From Clostridiaceae bacterium (GTDB lineage Bacteria > Bacillota > Clostridia > Oscillospirales > Acutalibacteraceae), in contig JAEDEQ010000055.1 in NCBI GenBank assembly GCA_016293225.1, positions 1 to 11,618 of the forward strand: a DNA stretch of 11,618 nucleotides, given 5' to 3'. Position 1 is the stretch's first letter; every line of letters begins with the position of its first letter. A program made the position numbers and the translations under genes. The notes beneath the pieces were generated by a model. That model was not told where the DNA came from, searched no databases, and saw only the letters and a list, made by a program, of their open reading frames with translations. Of this stretch, positions 8,051 through 11,618 are shown one piece after another.

Positions 8051-8079
8051 TTGCTTTTTTGCCGCTGGTTTATTATAAT
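8051..8079 (+). promoter_or_regulatory. Promoter of the MFS-WYL unit
   Basis: A perfect -10 TATAAT (8074-8079) lies 17 bp after a weak -35 TTGCTT (8051-8056). The region comes directly after the terminator and gives a leader of about 40 nt before ATG 8127. The weak -35 would fit a promoter that needs an activator, but no clear operator dyad is visible. Confidence 0.6.
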
Positions 8080-8126
8080 ATTAATATTGCTGTCAGGCGA
8101 AGAAAACAAAAAGGAGAGCTTAGAAA

Positions 8127-9545
8127 ATGAAGAGCAGAAAGATTCCTTTGCGCCTTTGGTTTAACATCATTTTGTTCGGAATGATGGGTCAGATTGCGTG
8201 GAACATTGAGAATATGTATTTCAATACCTTTCTCTATAACAATATCTATTCAAACGGTGCAACTCAGGCAGCCGTAAATTCGGCAATTCCGTACACCTCG
8301 GCAATCAGCCTGATGGTTGGACTCAGCGCCGCAACTGCCGTTATCACAACTTTTGTTATGGGCACACTCAGCGACAGGCTTAATAAACGCAAGGTCTTTA
8401 TTTCTGTCGGATACATAATCTGGGGCCTTATCACAGCCTCATTCGGCCTCATTTCGCGCGAGCACGTTGCCTCCCTTTTTCATCTTTCAGATGAAGCGCA
8501 GATTCTTACCGCAACGGTCTGGACGGTCATTGTTATGGACTGTGTAATGACATTTATGGGTTCAACAAGCAATGATTCTGCGTTCAACGCGTGGGTTACC
8601 GATGTAACGTCACCGGAAACCCGGCCGCTTGTTGAAACCGTTTTTGCCGCTTTGCCGATAATTGCAATGGGACTGGTTGTTGTTTTAGGTTCTCTTGCTC
8701 AGTCGGGAACAATTACATATACGCTCTTTTTCGGCGCGCTCGGGCTTTTTGTGTCCGTCTGCGGCGTTATAGGTCTGTTTTCGCTTCAGGAGCCGGAACG
8801 CCGAATACGCACCGAAGAACCGAATTCAAATTATTGGAGCGACCTGTTTTACGGCTTTCGTCCGTCCGTAATCAGGGATAATTCAAGGCTTTATCTTGTG
8901 CTTGTTACCAGCTGCATTTTTGCCGTTGCTTCACAGGTTTATTTTCCGTACCTTCTAATTTATCTTCAGTATGTTGTAATTCCGAAAGCCGGCGATAATC
9001 TTTTAAGCGCTCCCAATATTGTCAGCGGTGTTATTTCCGTTGCGGCCATGGCTGCCGGAATCATAGGTATGCTTTCCGCAAGCAAGAAGAAAAGCAGGGG
9101 AACAATGCTTCTTGTTTCCGTTTCCTGCTCTGTCGGCGGACTTTTCCTCCTCGGTTTTTCAAAGAATATAATTATGCTCATTCTTTCTGCCGCTCCGACC
9201 GTTGTCGGCTACGCAATGCAGGGCATACTGCTCAATGCAACCGTCCGCGATTTCACTCCGCAGGACAAGGCCGGTCAGTTCCAGGGTATCAGAATGATTT
9301 TCGGCGTACTTATTCCGATGGTGCTCGGTCCTGTTACCGGTGCGCTTGCCATTGAACGCTCTGCTGTTACATATCTCGATGAATTCGGAACAGTTCAGAC
9401 CGTGCCTACGGAGCTTATGTTTACCTTTGCCGCCGTCATTTCGCTTTTCGCATTGATACCTCTTGCATTTCTTATGAAAAAGGGTGTTTTGAACTCAACA
9501 GACAATGAAAAGGCAGAGCCGGCAAAGACTGCCGGAACTGCCTGA
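8127..9545 (+). CDS. MFS transporter, probably sugar or glycoside
   Basis: 472 residues; ATG 8127 has AAGGAG (8111-8116) 10 nt upstream. The protein is hydrophobic throughout and consistent with about 12 membrane helices. GTLSDRLNKRK (79-89) is the cytoplasmic loop 2-3 signature (motif A) of the major facilitator superfamily. The opening (QIAWNIENMYFNTFLYN) and the FQGIRMIFGVLIPMVLGPVTG stretch in the C-terminal half resemble the GPH/MFS_2-like group, whose characterised members mostly carry sugars or glycosides with a cation. The end is a short hydrophilic cytoplasmic tail rich in Ala, Glu and Lys. It is followed after 17 nt by a WYL regulator, so the two are almost certainly one transcription unit, and the transporter is a likely target of that regulator. 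The superfamily is clear; the substrate is inferred only from resemblance. Confidence 0.87.
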   Translation: MKSRKIPLRLWFNIILFGMMGQIAWNIENMYFNTFLYNNIYSNGATQAAVNSAIPYTSAISLMVGLSAATAVITTFVMGTLSDRLNKRKVFISVGYIIWGLITASFGLISREHVASLFHLSDEAQILTATVWTVIVMDCVMTFMGSTSNDSAFNAWVTDVTSPETRPLVETVFAALPIIAMGLVVVLGSLAQSGTITYTLFFGALGLFVSVCGVIGLFSLQEPERRIRTEEPNSNYWSDLFYGFRPSVIRDNSRLYLVLVTSCIFAVASQVYFPYLLIYLQYVVIPKAGDNLLSAPNIVSGVISVAAMAAGIIGMLSASKKKSRGTMLLVSVSCSVGGLFLLGFSKNIIMLILSAAPTVVGYAMQGILLNATVRDFTPQDKAGQFQGIRMIFGVLIPMVLGPVTGALAIERSAVTYLDEFGTVQTVPTELMFTFAAVISLFALIPLAFLMKKGVLNSTDNEKAEPAKTAGTA

Positions 9546-9562
9546 AAAAGGGGAGAAGCAAA

Positions 9563-10573
9563 ATGGCAAAAAAAGGGCAAACAAAATTAAAGCTTTTGTA
9601 TATTAAGGATTATCTTGAAAAATACAGCGATGAAAGCCACCCGGTGAGCGCCGAAGCTTTGCAGACAATGCTTGAAAACAAAGGTATTGAGTGCGAGCGA
9701 AAGTCGATATACAGTGATATTCAAACGCTCAGAGACTACGGAATGGAAATTTTCCGCGTAAGAGCGCCGGAAAACGGTTATTACCTTGTCTCGCGGGAAT
9801 TTGAAGAGCCTCAGCTTCGTCTGCTTATTGACGCCGTTCAGGCCGCAAGCTTTATCACGGAAAAGAAAACAAAGGAGCTAATCAAAAAGATAGCCTCCCT
9901 TTGCAGCGAGGGAACGGCAAAGCAGCTGACAAAGCAGGTGTACATTGAAAACCGTCTCAAATGCTCCAATGAGGAGATATACTATAACATTGATGTTCTC
10001 AACCGTGCAATAAGGGCGCGGAGAAAGGTTGAATTTATTTACTGCAAGCGCGTTGTTACCGATGACGCCCGCGCGGTGAAGGTCAGGGAACGCCGCCATG
10101 TTGTCAGCCCCTATGCGCTTATCTGGTCAAACGACCACTACTACCTTGTCTGCAACAACCGTAAGTATGATAATCTTATGCACACAAGAATAGACAGAAT
10201 GAAAAAGGTTGAAATGCTTGACGAACGCGCAAGACCTTTCAGCGAGGTTTCGCAGTATAAGTCATATTTTGACAGCGCGGACTATGTCAGCAAGCTTTTC
10301 AATATGTTCAGCGGCAGTCTCAAGCAGCTCGATTTTATTTGCGACAACTCAATTCTTGAGGAGATTCTTGACCGTTTCGGAAGCGGCGCGCTGATAACAA
10401 AAAGTACTGAGGACAGCGAGCACTTCAGAATGAGGATCAAAATTGTTGTCAGCGAGGGTCTGGTATCCTGGATAATGCAGTTCGGAAACAAGATTGAAGT
10501 AATTGAGCCTTTGTCGCTGCGCGAACAGGTCATGGAAAGGGCAAAGGAAATTCTGTCGGTGTATGAGGGGTAA
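9563..10573 (+). CDS. WYL-domain transcriptional regulator
   Basis: 336 residues; ATG 9563 has AGGGGAG (9549-9555) 7 nt upstream, and only 17 nt separate it from the transporter stop. Residues ~9-70 form an N-terminal helix-turn-helix of the DeoR/HTH_11 style (ERKSIYSDIQTLRDYGMEI is the recognition segment, followed by a GYYLV wing). Residues ~135-225 are a WYL domain: KVEFIYCKR, then VVSPYALIWSNDHYYLVCNN with HYYL (192-195) in the place of the eponymous W-Y-L, and a TRIDRMKKVEML ending. The last ~90 residues fit the WCX extension. WYL domains bind small ligands or nucleic acid and tune the attached DNA-binding head. The close coupling suggests it controls its own unit in response to the transporter's substrate; that is inference. 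No rho-independent terminator is evident after it. Confidence 0.88.
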   Translation: MAKKGQTKLKLLYIKDYLEKYSDESHPVSAEALQTMLENKGIECERKSIYSDIQTLRDYGMEIFRVRAPENGYYLVSREFEEPQLRLLIDAVQAASFITEKKTKELIKKIASLCSEGTAKQLTKQVYIENRLKCSNEEIYYNIDVLNRAIRARRKVEFIYCKRVVTDDARAVKVRERRHVVSPYALIWSNDHYYLVCNNRKYDNLMHTRIDRMKKVEMLDERARPFSEVSQYKSYFDSADYVSKLFNMFSGSLKQLDFICDNSILEEILDRFGSGALITKSTEDSEHFRMRIKIVVSEGLVSWIMQFGNKIEVIEPLSLREQVMERAKEILSVYEG

Positions 10574-10640
10574 AAAAGCCTGACGGCAGAAAAAACGCCG
10601 CAAAGGCAAAGAAAAGCAATAAAAAGCTGTTGAGAAAAAA

Positions 10641-10657
10641 TTAACGGACTGTTAACA
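10641..10657. promoter_or_regulatory. Overlapping dyads before the SDR gene
   Basis: TTAAC-N5-GTTAA (10641-10655) is a 5-bp inverted repeat with centres about one DNA turn apart, and TGTTAACA (10650-10657) is an 8-bp palindrome overlapping its right arm. The pair covers the probable -35 area of the SDR promoter, a place where a repressor or activator would act. The sequence is AT-rich, so chance is possible. Confidence 0.3.
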
Positions 10658-10683
10658 ACTGACGATGGCAATTATTGTATAAT
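10652..10683 (+). promoter_or_regulatory. Probable promoter of the SDR gene
   Basis: A perfect -10 TATAAT (10678-10683) lies 44 nt before ATG 10728. The best -35-like hexamer, TTAACA (10652-10657), is 20 bp away, longer than the usual 16-18, and no better hexamer lies at the normal spacing. A promoter here is likely given the -10 and the change of gene function; the -35 assignment is weak. Confidence 0.45.
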
Positions 10684-10727
10684 TTTAAAGGTATGTAAAA
10701 ATTTTTTTAAGAATGGTGGTAAGTTTA

Positions 10728-11618
10728 ATGAAAAAGACAGTTTTTCTCACCGGCGCGTCGGGAACGATGGGCTTTGCAGGCTTTGAGGAGCTTTACATCA
10801 GACGTAATATGTATAACATTGTTCTCCTCCTCAGAGACAGCAAGAAAAACAGGAATCTCTTTGCTCCCTATATGAACGATCCGAGCGTTAAGATCGTTTG
10901 GGGCGACCTCACTGTTTATGAAGACGTGCTTGAGTGCGTCAAGGGCTCTGATTATGTTCTTCATGTCGGCGGACTTGTTTCTCCGGCTGCGGACTATTTC
11001 CCGAAGAAGACCCTTTTCACTAACGTCACTGCTATGGAAAACATTGTCAACGCTGTTAAGGCTCAGCCTGATCCCGATGCAATCAAGATTGTTTATATCG
11101 GTACCGTTGCCCAGACCGGCGACAGAAACGCTCCCGTACACTGGGGCAGAACCGGCGACCCCATTCAGATCAGCGTTTACGATCACTATGCAATAAGCAA
11201 GACCAAGGCGGAAGCCATTCTTGCCGATTCCGGCCTTAAATATTGGGTATCGCTTCGTCAGACCGGTATTCTTTATGCCGACATTCTCAAGAACATGGAT
11301 CCCATCATGTATCATGTTCCCATTAACGGAATGCTTGAGTGGGCAACCGTTGAGGACAGCGGACGCCTTTGCGCAAAGGTCTGCAACGACAGACTTCCCG
11401 AGGACTTCTGGCGCAGATTCTACAACATCAGCTCCGGTCATGACTACAGACTTACCAATTATGAGTTTGAGGTTCTTCTCCTCAATGCAATTGGCATGAA
11501 GGGTGCAGATATCCCGAAGAAGATCTTCAACCCGAACTGGTTCATTACCCGCAACTTCCATGGTCAGTGGTATACTGATGCGGACGAGCTTGAAAATTAT
11601 CTCCACTTCAGAGCCAAC
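10728..11618 (+). CDS. NAD(P)-dependent epimerase/dehydratase, 3' partial
   Basis: Open from ATG 10728 to the right edge: 297 codons with no stop, so the C-terminus lies outside the window. A weak GGTGG (10715-10719) lies 8 nt upstream. The N-terminus (MKKTVFLTGASGTMG) carries the dinucleotide-binding GASGTMG (9-15) of a Rossmann fold. WGDLT follows at the usual adenine-pocket position, then HVGG, VYIGTVAQTG with a candidate catalytic Thr126, and YAISK with Tyr154 and Lys158, the YxxxK pair of extended short-chain dehydrogenases. The later part (SLRQTGILY, VPINGMLEWATVEDSGRL, YNISSG) resembles the substrate-binding half of NDP-sugar epimerase/dehydratase-like proteins. The family acts on nucleotide sugars or other hydroxyl/keto substrates in the cytoplasm; the substrate here is unknown. 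It sits alone after the WYL unit with its own probable promoter. The family call is firm; the reaction is not. Confidence 0.87.
   Translation, partial: MKKTVFLTGASGTMGFAGFEELYIRRNMYNIVLLLRDSKKNRNLFAPYMNDPSVKIVWGDLTVYEDVLECVKGSDYVLHVGGLVSPAADYFPKKTLFTNVTAMENIVNAVKAQPDPDAIKIVYIGTVAQTGDRNAPVHWGRTGDPIQISVYDHYAISKTKAEAILADSGLKYWVSLRQTGILYADILKNMDPIMYHVPINGMLEWATVEDSGRLCAKVCNDRLPEDFWRRFYNISSGHDYRLTNYEFEVLLLNAIGMKGADIPKKIFNPNWFITRNFHGQWYTDADELENYLHFRAN

Noticed and set aside
10580..10606. GCCT...AGGC pairing after the WYL gene
   Set aside because: The stem is short and interrupted, with an A-rich rather than T-rich sequence after it; not an intrinsic terminator.
10725..11606. 293-codon open frame on the minus strand
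   Set aside because: It is the exact antisense of the SDR gene, whose plus-strand product has GASGTMG and YAISK motifs. The antisense product shows no recognisable family and no ribosome binding site; it is a by-product of codon usage.

Overview
The window looks like chromosome of a low-to-mid GC Gram-positive gut anaerobe of the class Clostridia, most likely an Oscillospirales/Ruminococcaceae-type bacterium. The basis is strong Shine-Dalgarno sites (GAGGTGA, AAGGAG, AGGGGAG), sigma-A-type promoters, Gram-positive signal peptides, and large multi-modular secreted proteins with InlB-type and choline-binding-type repeats. The organism is inferred from style only, not from a marker gene. All recognisable genes lie on the + strand.

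Layout: (1) positions 1-368 hold the broken N-terminal part of an IS1182-like transposase. (2) About 160 bp of AT-rich spacer leads to a good sigma-A promoter (530-558). (3) A probable two-gene operon follows: a secreted CotH-family protein kinase with a C-terminal InlB-type repeat (588-2600), then a 1755-residue secreted enzyme (2679-7946). The large enzyme joins an N-terminal phosphodiester glycosidase (NAGPA-type) domain, several beta-sandwich modules, a purple-acid-phosphatase-like metallophosphatase and C-terminal wall-binding repeats. The operon ends at a strong intrinsic terminator (7956-7992). (4) A new promoter (8051-8079) starts a second transcription unit: a 12-helix MFS transporter, probably for sugars or glycosides (8127-9545), and 17 nt later a WYL-domain transcriptional regulator (9563-10573). 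(5) The right end carries the first 297 residues of an NAD(P)-dependent epimerase/dehydratase-type extended SDR (10728 to the edge), which has no stop codon inside the window.

The most interesting part is the two-gene secreted unit. It places an extracellular kinase beside an enzyme with two domains that can act in order on phosphodiesters: NAGPA removes a sugar cap, and the metallophosphatase removes the exposed phosphate. Both proteins have signal peptides, lack LPXTG, and end in a 24-residue aromatic/basic tail that aligns without gaps to the stop codon. This suggests a common surface location. The coupled activity and the tail's role are inferences. The domain calls come from motifs read by eye, without a database search.
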